From the NCBI RefSeq assembly GCF_023734135.1, contig NZ_AP025730.1:248001-312000 (forward strand): a DNA stretch of 64,000 bases, read 5' to 3'. The translations under genes and the position numbers were made by a program. Below are positions 36,604 through 44,191 of the stretch, one piece after another. This DNA is from Sphaerotilus microaerophilus. Lineage in GTDB: Bacteria; Pseudomonadota; Gammaproteobacteria; Burkholderiales; Burkholderiaceae_C. The stretch's first letter is position 1; each line of letters begins with the position of its first letter. A model generated the notes under the pieces. The model was not told where the DNA came from, ran no database searches, and saw only the letters and a list, made by a program, of their open reading frames with translations.

Positions 36604-37440
36604 TCAGCCCGCCAGGAAGCGCTCCACCAGCGCGAACTGCTCGGGCGTGTTCAGCGCGGGCGCGTGGCCGCAGCCGGGGATCTCGACCACCACGGCGCGC
36701 GGGCCGCGCTCGCGCATCGCCTCGGCGGTGTCGAGCAGCAGCAGGTCGCTGGTCTCGCCGCGCAGGCAGAGCACCGGCAGGTCGAGGGTGTCCCATTCGT
36801 CCCAGAGCTCGTAGTCGTCCGGGTGGCTGATGAACTGCTGCACCATCGCGGGGTCGTAGTGCGGCGTGACACGGCCGTCCGGCAGCCGGCGCACGGAGGT
36901 CTCGGTCAGACGACGCCACTGCGCATCGCTGAGCCAGCCGTAGGGCTTGTAGACGGTACGGAAGTAGGCCTCCAGCTCGCTGACGGTGGCAAACGACGCC
37001 GGGCTGCCGGCGTAGCTGCGGATGCGCTCGATGGCCGCGGCCGCCAGGCTCGGGCCGTTGTCGTTGAGCACCAGGCGGCGGATGCGCCCGCGAAGCGCAC
37101 CCGCGGCGGCCTTGGTGCCGATGGCGCCGCCCATGGATGTGCCCACCCAGAGGCATTGCTCGATGCCCAGCTGGTCCAGCAACGAAGTGGCCAACTGCGC
37201 GTAGAAAGCCAGGTTGTATTCCCCGACGGGGTCCGGGCTCCACTGGCTCAGGCCGCGGCCGATCGTGTCCGGGCAGATCACGCGCCAGCGCTGCGCGAGG
37301 TGCGCCGCCAGGTCGTCCATGTCGCGGCCGGTGCGCGCCAAGCCGTGCCAGGCGATCACCGTTTCGCTGTGCTGCGCGCCCCACTCCATGTAGTGGAGCT
37401 CGCGGCCGAGGCAGGTCAGGTAGTTCGAGGTGGGCGACAT
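36604..37440 (-). CDS. Alpha/beta-hydrolase
   Basis: A 278-residue alpha/beta-hydrolase with 'VIAWHGLARTGRDMDDLA' (oxyanion region), nucleophile elbow GTSMGGAIG, an acid near LCLRGETSDLLL and the catalytic His in PGCGHAPALN. It lies downstream of the Liv transporter genes on the same strand. The gap to livM is only about 60 bp and is filled by a tandem repeat. An esterase acting on an imported substrate is possible but not shown. Confidence 0.9.
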   Translation of the reverse strand: MSPTSNYLTCLGRELHYMEWGAQHSETVIAWHGLARTGRDMDDLAAHLAQRWRVICPDTIGRGLSQWSPDPVGEYNLAFYAQLATSLLDQLGIEQCLWVGTSMGGAIGTKAAAGALRGRIRRLVLNDNGPSLAAAAIERIRSYAGSPASFATVSELEAYFRTVYKPYGWLSDAQWRRLTETSVRRLPDGRVTPHYDPAMVQQFISHPDDYELWDEWDTLDLPVLCLRGETSDLLLLDTAEAMRERGPRAVVVEIPGCGHAPALNTPEQFALVERFLAG

Positions 37441-37450
37441 CGGGTCCCCT

Positions 37451-37490
37451 GTGGTCTTGTGGTCTTGTGGTCTTGTGATCTTGTGGTTTT
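37451..37490. repeat. Tandem 8-bp repeat, five units
   Basis: GTGGTCTT is repeated three times exactly (37451-37474), followed by GTGATCTT and GTGGTTTT, a five-unit tract that ends just after the livM stop. It fills most of the gap between livM and the alpha/beta-hydrolase start at 37440. Confidence 0.95.
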
Positions 37491-37500
37491 GCGGTGGGGC

Positions 37501-38574
37501 TCAGGCCTTCAGCCGCAGCGCCATCGCCCTCAGCCGGCCGACGATGCCGGTGGGGAAGTGGTAGACCGAGAGCACGAAGAGCACGCCCAGCCAGAGCAGC
37601 CAGCGGTCGGGCGAGACGATCTGCGACAGCAGCGGCACGCCGTCCAGTGCCGTGGCGCCGAGCTTGAGCAGGTCCTGCAGGTAGTTCTGCGCCAGCACGA
37701 AGGCCACGCTGCCGACCACCGCGCCGTACATCGTGCCCATGCCGCCGATCACCACGATCAGCAGGATGTCCAGCATGATCTCGAAGCTCAGCGTGGTGTC
37801 CGGCCCGACGTAGCGCAGCCACAGCGCCAGCAGCGCGCCCGCCGCGGTGGCGAAGGCGGCCGACAGCACGTTGCTCCAGGTGCGGTAGACGACGGTGCGG
37901 TAGCCGATCGCCTCGGCACGGAAGTCGTTCTCGCGGATGGCCTGCAGCACCCGGCCGAAGGGCGAGTTGACGATGCGCAGCAGCAGCAGGAAGAGCAGGG
38001 CCACCACCCCCAGGATCAGGTAGTAGGCGAACACCTTGCCGTCCACCGCCAGGCCCAGCACCGGGTTCTCGAAGGGCTCGAAGGCCGGGCTGATCCACAA
38101 CGGGTTCTTGAAGGTCAGCCCGTCCTCGCCGCCGGTGATGTCCGACAACTGCGAGGCCAGCGTCATGAAGGCCGACGCCACCGCCAGGGTGATCATGGCG
38201 TAGAAGATCGCCTTGACCCGCAGCGAGAACAGCCCGATCAGCATCGACAGCGCCAGCGAGATGCCCAGCGCCCCCGCGAACCCGAGCAGCACGCTACCCC
38301 AGCCCGGGCCGAGCCGCGTGCTGGCCACCGCCACGCCGTAGGCGCCGATGCCGAAAAACATGGTGTGCGCGAAGCTGACGATGCCGGTGTAGCCCAGCAG
38401 CAGGTCGAAGCTGGCCACCAGCAGGATGAACACCAGCGTCTTGGCCGCCACCGCCAGCGCCTTGGCGCCGGGGAACAGGAAGGGCGCCGCCACCAGCGCG
38501 AGGACGATCAGCACCAGGGCCCAGCCGAGCAGGCGGCTGCGCGGCAGGTCGTGAGAGAGGAGTCGACTCAGCAT
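37501..38574 (-). CDS. livM: Branched-chain amino acid-type ABC transporter permease
   Basis: The 357-residue protein has about nine to ten hydrophobic segments and the LivM signatures 'LLGYTGIVSFAHTMFFGIGAYG' and the EAA-like loop 'RVLQAIRENDFRAEAIGY', followed by 'VIGGMGTMYGAVVGSVAF'. It forms the membrane channel with LivH. It begins 10 bp after livH. The C-terminal tail is short and basic, without fusion to an ATPase as sometimes seen. Confidence 0.95.
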   Translation of the reverse strand: MLSRLLSHDLPRSRLLGWALVLIVLALVAAPFLFPGAKALAVAAKTLVFILLVASFDLLLGYTGIVSFAHTMFFGIGAYGVAVASTRLGPGWGSVLLGFAGALGISLALSMLIGLFSLRVKAIFYAMITLAVASAFMTLASQLSDITGGEDGLTFKNPLWISPAFEPFENPVLGLAVDGKVFAYYLILGVVALLFLLLLRIVNSPFGRVLQAIRENDFRAEAIGYRTVVYRTWSNVLSAAFATAAGALLALWLRYVGPDTTLSFEIMLDILLIVVIGGMGTMYGAVVGSVAFVLAQNYLQDLLKLGATALDGVPLLSQIVSPDRWLLWLGVLFVLSVYHFPTGIVGRLRAMALRLKA

Positions 38575-38584
38575 GATCCTGCCC

Positions 38585-39685
38585 TCAGCGGTTCGTGACC
38601 GGGTACAGCCCCTGCGGGCGCCACAGCAGCACCGCCACCATCAGGCCGATGTTGGAGAACAGCGCCACCTTCGGAGCCAGGAAGCCGGTGTAGTTGGCCA
38701 TCAGCCCCACCAGCAGCGCGCCGACGAAGCAGCCCAGCGTCGAGCCCAGCCCGCCGATGATGATGACGATGAAGATCAGCACGTTGACCTGTGCGCCGAT
38801 CTGCGGCGTCACGCTCTGCTGATACAGCCCCCACATCACGCCGCCCAGCCCGGCCAGGCCGGAGCCCACCGCGAACACGCCGACGAACAGGCGCCGGATG
38901 CGGTAGCCCAGGCTCTCGACCATCTCGCGGTCCTGCACGCCGGCGCGGATCAGCAGGCCGACCTTGGTGCGCGCCAGCACGTGGCCCATCGCGGCGAAGA
39001 CCCCCAGGCCGATCACGGCGGCCAGCACGCGGTACTTCTCGATCGCCGCATCGCCGTTGCCCAGCGGGACGTACCAGGCGCCACGCAGCACGTCCGGCAG
39101 CGGCAGGGCGATCTGCAGCGGGCCCCAGATCACCTTGATGATCTCCTCGCCGACGATCATCCCGCCCATCGTGATCAGGATCTGCTTGAGGTGCAGGCCG
39201 TAGACCGGGCGCACGATCACGCGCTCGAAGGCCCAGCCCACCGCACCGGCCACCGCCATGGCCACTGCCATCGCGGCGAAGACGCTGGCGAACTGCGCCA
39301 GGCCGTTGTCGCCCGCCCAGCCGCTCAGCCCGCCCATCACGCTGGTGGCCACAAAGGCGCCCAGCGCAATGAACACGCCGTGGCCGAAGTTCAGCACGTC
39401 CATCAGGCCGAACACCAGCGTCAGGCCCGAGGCGATGACGAAGATGATCAGCCCCATCGCGATGCCGGCGGCGGTCAGCGTCAGCCAGGACGACGGGCTG
39501 CCGATGGCCGGCAGCGCCAACACGATCAGGCCCAGCAGGATCAGCAGTGGTTTCCAGTCGAAATCCGCCTTCGGTACCTGCTGCCCCCCGCCCGCCGAGT
39601 ACGGCGGACGCCCCCCCGCGGGGGGCTCGCCCGGCTTGGGACGGCCCGGCGCCGGGCTCGTGGCGGCGGTGGTGTTCGCGCTCAT
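38585..39685 (-). CDS. livH: Branched-chain amino acid-type ABC transporter permease with repeat-derived N-terminus
   Basis: The 366-residue protein has the LivH signatures 'IASGLTLVFGLMDVLNFGHGVFIALGAF' region, the EAA loop 'IRAGVQDREMVESLGYRIRRL' and 'VIIIGGLGSTLGCFVGAL'. The first 40 residues are Pro/Gly rich and not hydrophobic, unusual for LivH. They are encoded by a stretch with two strong palindromes and look like a repeat element read into the gene. An alternative start further in would remove this tail, but the ATG at 39685 overlaps livF by 4 bp, which supports it. Confidence 0.92.
   Translation of the reverse strand: MSANTTAATSPAPGRPKPGEPPAGGRPPYSAGGGQQVPKADFDWKPLLILLGLIVLALPAIGSPSSWLTLTAAGIAMGLIIFVIASGLTLVFGLMDVLNFGHGVFIALGAFVATSVMGGLSGWAGDNGLAQFASVFAAMAVAMAVAGAVGWAFERVIVRPVYGLHLKQILITMGGMIVGEEIIKVIWGPLQIALPLPDVLRGAWYVPLGNGDAAIEKYRVLAAVIGLGVFAAMGHVLARTKVGLLIRAGVQDREMVESLGYRIRRLFVGVFAVGSGLAGLGGVMWGLYQQSVTPQIGAQVNVLIFIVIIIGGLGSTLGCFVGALLVGLMANYTGFLAPKVALFSNIGLMVAVLLWRPQGLYPVTNR
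39592..39625. repeat. Adjacent palindromes in the 5' end of livH
   Basis: CCGCCG-AGTA-CGGCGG (39592-39607) is followed after four bases by a perfect 14-bp palindrome, six C, GC, six G (39612-39625). A third palindrome CCCGGCGCCGGG lies slightly further out. The layout resembles dispersed palindromic repeat elements. Confidence 0.75.
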
Positions 39686-40419
39686 TGGTGGGCTCCCAGT
39701 GAAAGGCCGAGCAGCCGCTGCTGCAGCATGTCGTCCTCGGCCAGCTCGCGCATCGCACCGGTGTGGACGACGCGGCCGTTGTCCATCACCGCAACGCTGT
39801 CACCGAGGGCCTTGGCCATCATGAAGTTCTGCTCGACCAGCAGGATCGTCGTCTTCTGCCGCTTCAGCTCATTGAAGGCGGTGACCAGGTTCTGGATGAT
39901 CGACGGCGCCAGGCCCTTGCTGGGCTCGTCGATCAGGATCAGCGCGCGCGGCTCGCAGATCGCGCGGGCCACGGCCAGCATCTGCTTCTGCCCGCCGCTG
40001 AGCTTGCCGGCTGGGTAGAGCCAGAACTTCCGCAGCGCCGGGAAGAAGCCGAAGATCCACTCCAGCCGCTGCGTGTCCAGCTCGCTGGCGTTGCGCGCCG
40101 AGCGGGCCGCCAGCAGCATGTTCTCCTTCACCGTCAGGTCGGTGAAGATGCCCATGTTCTCCGGCACGTAGGCGATGCCCTGGTGGGCGATCTCCGGCGT
40201 CGCCAGCGCCTTCAGGCTGCGGCCCTGGAATCGCACATCGCCCTGCGAGACGCGCCACAGGCCCATGATCGTGCGCAGCGTGGTGGTCTTGCCCGCGCCA
40301 TTGCGGCCCAGGAGCATCGTCACCTCGCCGGCCGGCACTGCGAAATCCACACCGTGCAGGATGTGGTACGCGCCGATGTGGGTGTGCACACCGCTGAGTT
40401 CGAGGATCGGGTTGCTCAT
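39682..40419 (-). CDS. livF: Branched-chain amino acid-type ABC transporter ATPase
   Basis: The 245-residue ATPase has Walker A GRNGAGKTT, signature LSGGQKQMLAVARA, Walker B LILIDEPSKGLAP and the LivF-type 'IAYVPENMGIFTDLTVKENM'. The 4-bp overlaps with livG on one side and livH on the other show tight coupling. LivF and LivG make the heterodimer that powers uptake. Confidence 0.96.
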   Translation of the reverse strand: MSNPILELSGVHTHIGAYHILHGVDFAVPAGEVTMLLGRNGAGKTTTLRTIMGLWRVSQGDVRFQGRSLKALATPEIAHQGIAYVPENMGIFTDLTVKENMLLAARSARNASELDTQRLEWIFGFFPALRKFWLYPAGKLSGGQKQMLAVARAICEPRALILIDEPSKGLAPSIIQNLVTAFNELKRQKTTILLVEQNFMMAKALGDSVAVMDNGRVVHTGAMRELAEDDMLQQRLLGLSLGAHQ

Positions 40420-41207
40420 GCGGCGGCTCCTTCCGGCTCTTGCGCCGCCTGACCGAGGTAGGCCTGCTGCACCACAGGCGAGGCGATCACCGTGGCCGGC
40501 TCGCCGTCGGCCACCAGCTGGCCGTTGTGCAGCACGATGATGCGGTCGCTGAGCTCGCGCACCACGTCCATCTTGTGCTCGACCAGCAGGATGGTCACGT
40601 CGCGCCGGGCTTTCAGCGATCGGATCAGGTCCAGCACCACCGGCACCTCGTCCACGCTCATGCCGGCGGTGGGCTCGTCGAACATGAAGACCTTCGGGTC
40701 CAGCGCGATCAGCAGCGCCACCTCGAGCTTGCGCTGGTCGCCGTGCGGCAGCGCGCTGGCGTGCACGTCGTGCTTGTCGCCCAGGCGCACCTGTTCGAGG
40801 ATGGCCTGCGCCTCGTCGATCCAGGCCTGGCGGTCCAGCCAGACGCGGAAGAAGTCGATGCCACCGATCCCGCCCGCCCGGCCGCGCCCGGCCTCGCGGG
40901 CCTGGATGGCCAGGCGCACGTTCTCGCGCACGCTCAGGTTGGGGAACAGCTGGGTGAGCTGGAAGGCCCGGCCCAGCCCGCGCCGGGTGCGCAGCGGCGC
41001 CGGCAGCGCGGTGAGGTCTTCACCACCGAGCAGCACCCGCCCCTCGCTGGCCGGCAGCTGGCCGGAGATCAGGTTGAAGTAGGTGGTCTTGCCCGCACCG
41101 TTCGGGCCGACGATGGCCGTGAGCGTGCCCGGCTCGAAGCGGCAGGACACATGGTCCACCGCCACGTGGCCGCCGAAGCGGATGGTGAGATCCTGGGTTT
41201 CAAGCAT
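40416..41207 (-). CDS. livG: Branched-chain amino acid-type ABC transporter ATPase
   Basis: From ATG 41207 the product has 263 residues with Walker A GPNGAGKTT and Walker B VFMFDEPTAGMS. The signature motif is changed: 'LPHGDQRKLEVALLIA' in place of LSYGxQRRLEIA, which still fits LivG. The characteristic 'FQLTQLFPNLSVRENV' and the C-terminal 'ATVIASPVVQQAYLG' (the LivG VxxxxxVxxAYLG) are present. It follows the binding protein by about 70 bp. Confidence 0.95.
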   Translation of the reverse strand: MLETQDLTIRFGGHVAVDHVSCRFEPGTLTAIVGPNGAGKTTYFNLISGQLPASEGRVLLGGEDLTALPAPLRTRRGLGRAFQLTQLFPNLSVRENVRLAIQAREAGRGRAGGIGGIDFFRVWLDRQAWIDEAQAILEQVRLGDKHDVHASALPHGDQRKLEVALLIALDPKVFMFDEPTAGMSVDEVPVVLDLIRSLKARRDVTILLVEHKMDVVRELSDRIIVLHNGQLVADGEPATVIASPVVQQAYLGQAAQEPEGAAA

Positions 41208-41280
41208 GGCTTCGCCCAGCCGGGCACGCGGGGTGCCCGGCACGAACAGGAAAGGTCAGGTCGGGAGCGGCGTCAGCCGA

Positions 41281-42528
41281 TCAGCGGGTATTCCGGATCG
41301 GGATCTGGAGTTCCGCTGCCGGAATCACGCGCACCAGCTCCGGCACGCCCCAGGCGAAGGCCGGGTCGCTCTTGATGCGGAAGTGGTACATGTCCTGCAT
41401 CGCCTGGTGATCTTCCTTGCGGAAGGTCATCTTGCCCTTGGGCGTCTCGAAGCTCAGGCCCTCCATCGCGGCGATGAGCTTGTTGGTCGTCGTGTCGCCG
41501 GCGGTCTTCTTCAGCGCCTCGACCACCGCGATCGCCGCGCTCATGCCGCCGGCAGTGAAGAAGTCCGGCGGGGCCTTGAACTGACGGTAGTGGTTGGCCA
41601 CCAGCCACTCGTTGACCGGGTTCTTCGGGATGCCGAAGTAGTAGTACAGCGCACCTTCCATGCCGGGGAAGTTCTTGTAGGCCACCATCGCCGGCAGGAT
41701 GTTGCCGCCGGTGGCCAGCTTGATGCCGAAGCGCTTCTCCAGGTCCAGGTCGGCGATCTTGCCGAACGGCGTGGGCGCGCCCGACCAGGCCACCGAGATG
41801 TACTTCTTGCCCGGCTGGTCCTTGAGCTTGTCGATGATGCGCTGCAGCCCGGCGGTGAAGTCCGTCGTGCCCACGGGCAGGTATTCCTCGTGGACGATCT
41901 TGGCCTTCTTGGTGAATTCCTTGGCCGCCTTCACGCCGTCGCGGCCGAAGGCGTTGTCGTTGGCCAGCACGGCGATCACGTTGCCCGGCTGGTCCAGCGC
42001 GGCGGCGTTGGCCGCGGCATCCTGCGAGCTGTTGCGACCGGTGCGGAAGATGTACTTGTTCCACTTGTCGCCGGTGATCGAGTCGGCCACCGCCGGCTCC
42101 ACCAGCAGGATCTTCTTGTACTCCTCGGCCACCGGCAGCATGGCCAGGCCCACCGGGCTGGCGGTCGGGCCCACGGCGATGTCGGCCTTGTCGTCGGCGT
42201 AGGCGGCGGCCAGCGCGGCCTTGCCCACGTCGGGCTTGCCCTGGTCGTCCTTCTCGATCACCACCAGCTTCTTGCCCGCCACGGTCATGGTGCCGCCGGT
42301 GGCGTACTGCAGGCCGAGGTTGAAGCCGACGATGGTCTGCTTGGCGTAGGCCTCCAGCGGGCCGGTCTTGCTGGCGATCAGGGCGATCTTGACCTCGCCG
42401 GCGGCGTGGGCGCCAAGAGGCAGGCAGGCGGCGAACGCCGCGGCGGCGAGGCCGGCCAGGGCAAAGCCGCGGCGGTCTGTGGCGGCAGCGGGATTCAGGG
42501 ACGAGCGTTGGGGCGAGCGTTCGGTCAT
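41281..42528 (-). CDS. Periplasmic Leu/Ile/Val-type substrate-binding protein (LivK-like)
   Basis: The 415-residue protein has an N-terminal 'DRRGFALAGLAAAAFAAC' that looks like a twin-arginine (Tat) or Sec signal peptide, cleaved near AHAAG. The mature part is a type I periplasmic binding protein: 'VKIALIASKTGPLEAYAKQ', 'VGPTASPVGLAMLPVAEEY', 'VLANDNAFGRDG'. It is the first gene of the transporter cluster, and a GGAG nine bases before the ATG supports the start. The ligand could be an amino acid, amide or an aromatic acid; the sequence does not decide. Confidence 0.92.
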   Translation of the reverse strand: MTERSPQRSSLNPAAATDRRGFALAGLAAAAFAACLPLGAHAAGEVKIALIASKTGPLEAYAKQTIVGFNLGLQYATGGTMTVAGKKLVVIEKDDQGKPDVGKAALAAAYADDKADIAVGPTASPVGLAMLPVAEEYKKILLVEPAVADSITGDKWNKYIFRTGRNSSQDAAANAAALDQPGNVIAVLANDNAFGRDGVKAAKEFTKKAKIVHEEYLPVGTTDFTAGLQRIIDKLKDQPGKKYISVAWSGAPTPFGKIADLDLEKRFGIKLATGGNILPAMVAYKNFPGMEGALYYYFGIPKNPVNEWLVANHYRQFKAPPDFFTAGGMSAAIAVVEALKKTAGDTTTNKLIAAMEGLSFETPKGKMTFRKEDHQAMQDMYHFRIKSDPAFAWGVPELVRVIPAAELQIPIRNTR

Positions 42529-42776
42529 GGGCGAGTCTCCGTCGGGGCGCCGGCCGCACCTGGCTGCCTTTCAGCGCGGTGGCCGGTCGGTTCGAGGCAG
42601 ACCCGGCCGGGCCTGCGTGCAGCCCGCGGTTGCAGACCGCATGCCAGAACGCGACAACCTGGTGAAAACCCTGATCAACCACCCCCGTTGAGCCGGCCGC
42701 AGCCCCGTTCATCACGCCAAGGGGCCCGCGCGAGGCCTTGGCAGCGCTCGGGCCGACCACATCACCGCCCACATCC

Positions 42777-42811
42777 GACTGAATCCCAGACAAGTTGCCT
42801 AGAATTCAGTC
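42777..42811. promoter_or_regulatory. 8-bp inverted repeat between the PhnD-like and binding-protein genes
   Basis: GACTGAAT (42777-42784) and ATTCAGTC (42804-42811) are perfect inverted repeats 19 bases apart, about ten bp after the stop of the PhnD-like gene and about 250 bp upstream of the transporter operon. It could be a long-loop hairpin or an operator; no U-tract follows. Confidence 0.3.
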
Positions 42812-42820
42812 AATCCAGCC

Positions 42821-43564
42821 TCAAAGAGGCTCGACCAAGGCCGCCAACCGGGTCAGCGCTTCGGCATCCAGCGGCTCGAACGCCTGGAAACGCAGGTCAT
42901 CCAGCACCCGGGCTCCCGCGGGGTCCTGGCGCATCCCGCCGAGGATTGCCTGGATGTCGGACAGTCGCCCCAGCAACTCGGGGCCGACACAGAAGCAGTG
43001 GTAGGCCTGCTGGGCGTGCGTCTGGCCCAGCACCTGCAGGCCGGCGCGGGTCTTTTCCGCCAGGCCGAGCCAGGTCTCGTTGAACACGAAGCCGGCGTCG
43101 GCCTTGCCGGCCACCACCGCCTGCACCGCCTTGAGGTGGTTGCCGACGAATTCGTAACGCATGCGCGGCAGCGGCCAGCCCAGGTCATGCAGCACCGTCA
43201 GGCCCAGGAAGTGGACGATCAGCTTGTCGGTGGCCGAGGCGATCGTCAGGCCCGCCTCGGCCTGCGGATCGGGCGACGTGCCGGCGCGCGCCACCAGCAA
43301 GGTCTCGTCGAACAGCCCCACCGGCCGCGCCACCGGCACGAAGCCGAGCTGCCGGTGGTACTGGAAGGCGCTGAACGGGTTGGCATACACCATCTGGTAG
43401 CCACCGGCCAGCACCTGCTCACGCTCGGTGTTGAAGTGGTCGCTGGGCTCGAAGTGCATCGTGATGCCGAGCTTGCGCTGCAGGTAGGTGTTGAGCAGGA
43501 ACCAGCCGGCGAGGTTTTTGGCGGTGTCGTGCGGACATACGGACAGGCGGAATTGGGCAGCCAT
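42821..43564 (-). CDS. PhnD-like (phosphate/phosphonate-type) binding-domain protein without signal peptide
   Basis: The 247-residue protein is close to the PhnD/ThiY-like periplasmic binding fold: 'FEPSDHFNTEREQVLAGGYQMVYANPFSAFQY', 'GLTIASATDKL', 'AVQAVVAGKADAGFVFNETW'. There is no signal peptide: it begins directly with the first strand. So it may be a cytoplasmic sensor, or its true start is wrong. No phosphonate permease or ATPase is present. It lies upstream of the Liv operon on the same strand. Confidence 0.82.
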   Translation of the reverse strand: MAAQFRLSVCPHDTAKNLAGWFLLNTYLQRKLGITMHFEPSDHFNTEREQVLAGGYQMVYANPFSAFQYHRQLGFVPVARPVGLFDETLLVARAGTSPDPQAEAGLTIASATDKLIVHFLGLTVLHDLGWPLPRMRYEFVGNHLKAVQAVVAGKADAGFVFNETWLGLAEKTRAGLQVLGQTHAQQAYHCFCVGPELLGRLSDIQAILGGMRQDPAGARVLDDLRFQAFEPLDAEALTRLAALVEPL

Positions 43565-43697
43565 GCACGGATCGGGGGGTCACCCGCGGTGTTGGTTGGA
43601 GGCGGCACCATTCTGCGAGACGGCCCCTGCTCCTCGCTGCACCCGGCCCACCCGGCACAAGGTCAAGCACGGGCCGGATTTCACGGCCGCCGCCGCT

Positions 43698-44048
43698 TCA
43701 TTCGGTACTGCCCTGGTATCGCTCTTTTGCGGCCTGCCAGCCGTAGGCGCGCTCCACCCGCGCCACCTGCAGCGTGTAGGCCTCGTACCAGTCACGGCGC
43801 CCACGCTCGCGTGCCACCACATGCTCGGCGTGGGCCTTCCAGCGCGCGATGTCCGCCTCGCTGGCCCAGTAGCTGACGGTGATGCCGAAGCCGTCCGCGC
43901 CGCGCGCGCTCATCGCACCGAGGTAGCCAGGCTGCTGCGCGGCCAGCTCGACCATGCGCTCGGCAGCGGCGGCATAGGCCTCGGCGTCCACGGGCGTGCG
44001 GAGGGAACCGAAGATCACTGCGTAGTAGGGCGGCTCAGGGAGTTTCAT
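43698..44048 (-). CDS. Antibiotic biosynthesis monooxygenase (ABM)-type small protein
   Basis: The 116-residue product (ATG 44048) is a ferredoxin-like ABM domain protein: 'YYAVIFGSLRTP' strand, 'ERMVELAAQQPGYLGAMSARG' and 'TVSYWASEADIARWKAHAEHV' are typical. These proteins may be heme-degrading or quinol monooxygenases, or just dimers of unknown activity. The frame continues upstream to 44168 but would overlap the divergent diguanylate cyclase region. The two genes are divergent. Confidence 0.85.
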   Translation of the reverse strand: MKLPEPPYYAVIFGSLRTPVDAEAYAAAAERMVELAAQQPGYLGAMSARGADGFGITVSYWASEADIARWKAHAEHVVARERGRRDWYEAYTLQVARVERAYGWQAAKERYQGSTE

Positions 44049-44191
44049 TTCGGTGCGGGCAAGTGATGCAGATGCCCATCTTGCGCCGACAATGCCGGTC
44101 GCTCGCGCCGCGGGCACCCATCTGCGGCGGATGCCGTGCCGCGCCTCCGAAGCCGCCCGCATCGCCACTTCGCTCCTTCGCCCTGTTCCCC

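Noticed and set aside
37451..37490. Tandem 8-bp units considered as a CRISPR-like or regulatory array
   Set aside because: Units abut with no spacers, so it is a simple microsatellite.
44063..44191. N-terminal extension of the TPR-like diguanylate cyclase from ATG 44063
   Set aside because: It leaves only 14 bp to a divergent start, and the encoded residues (Cys/Pro/Arg rich) do not resemble the rest of the protein.
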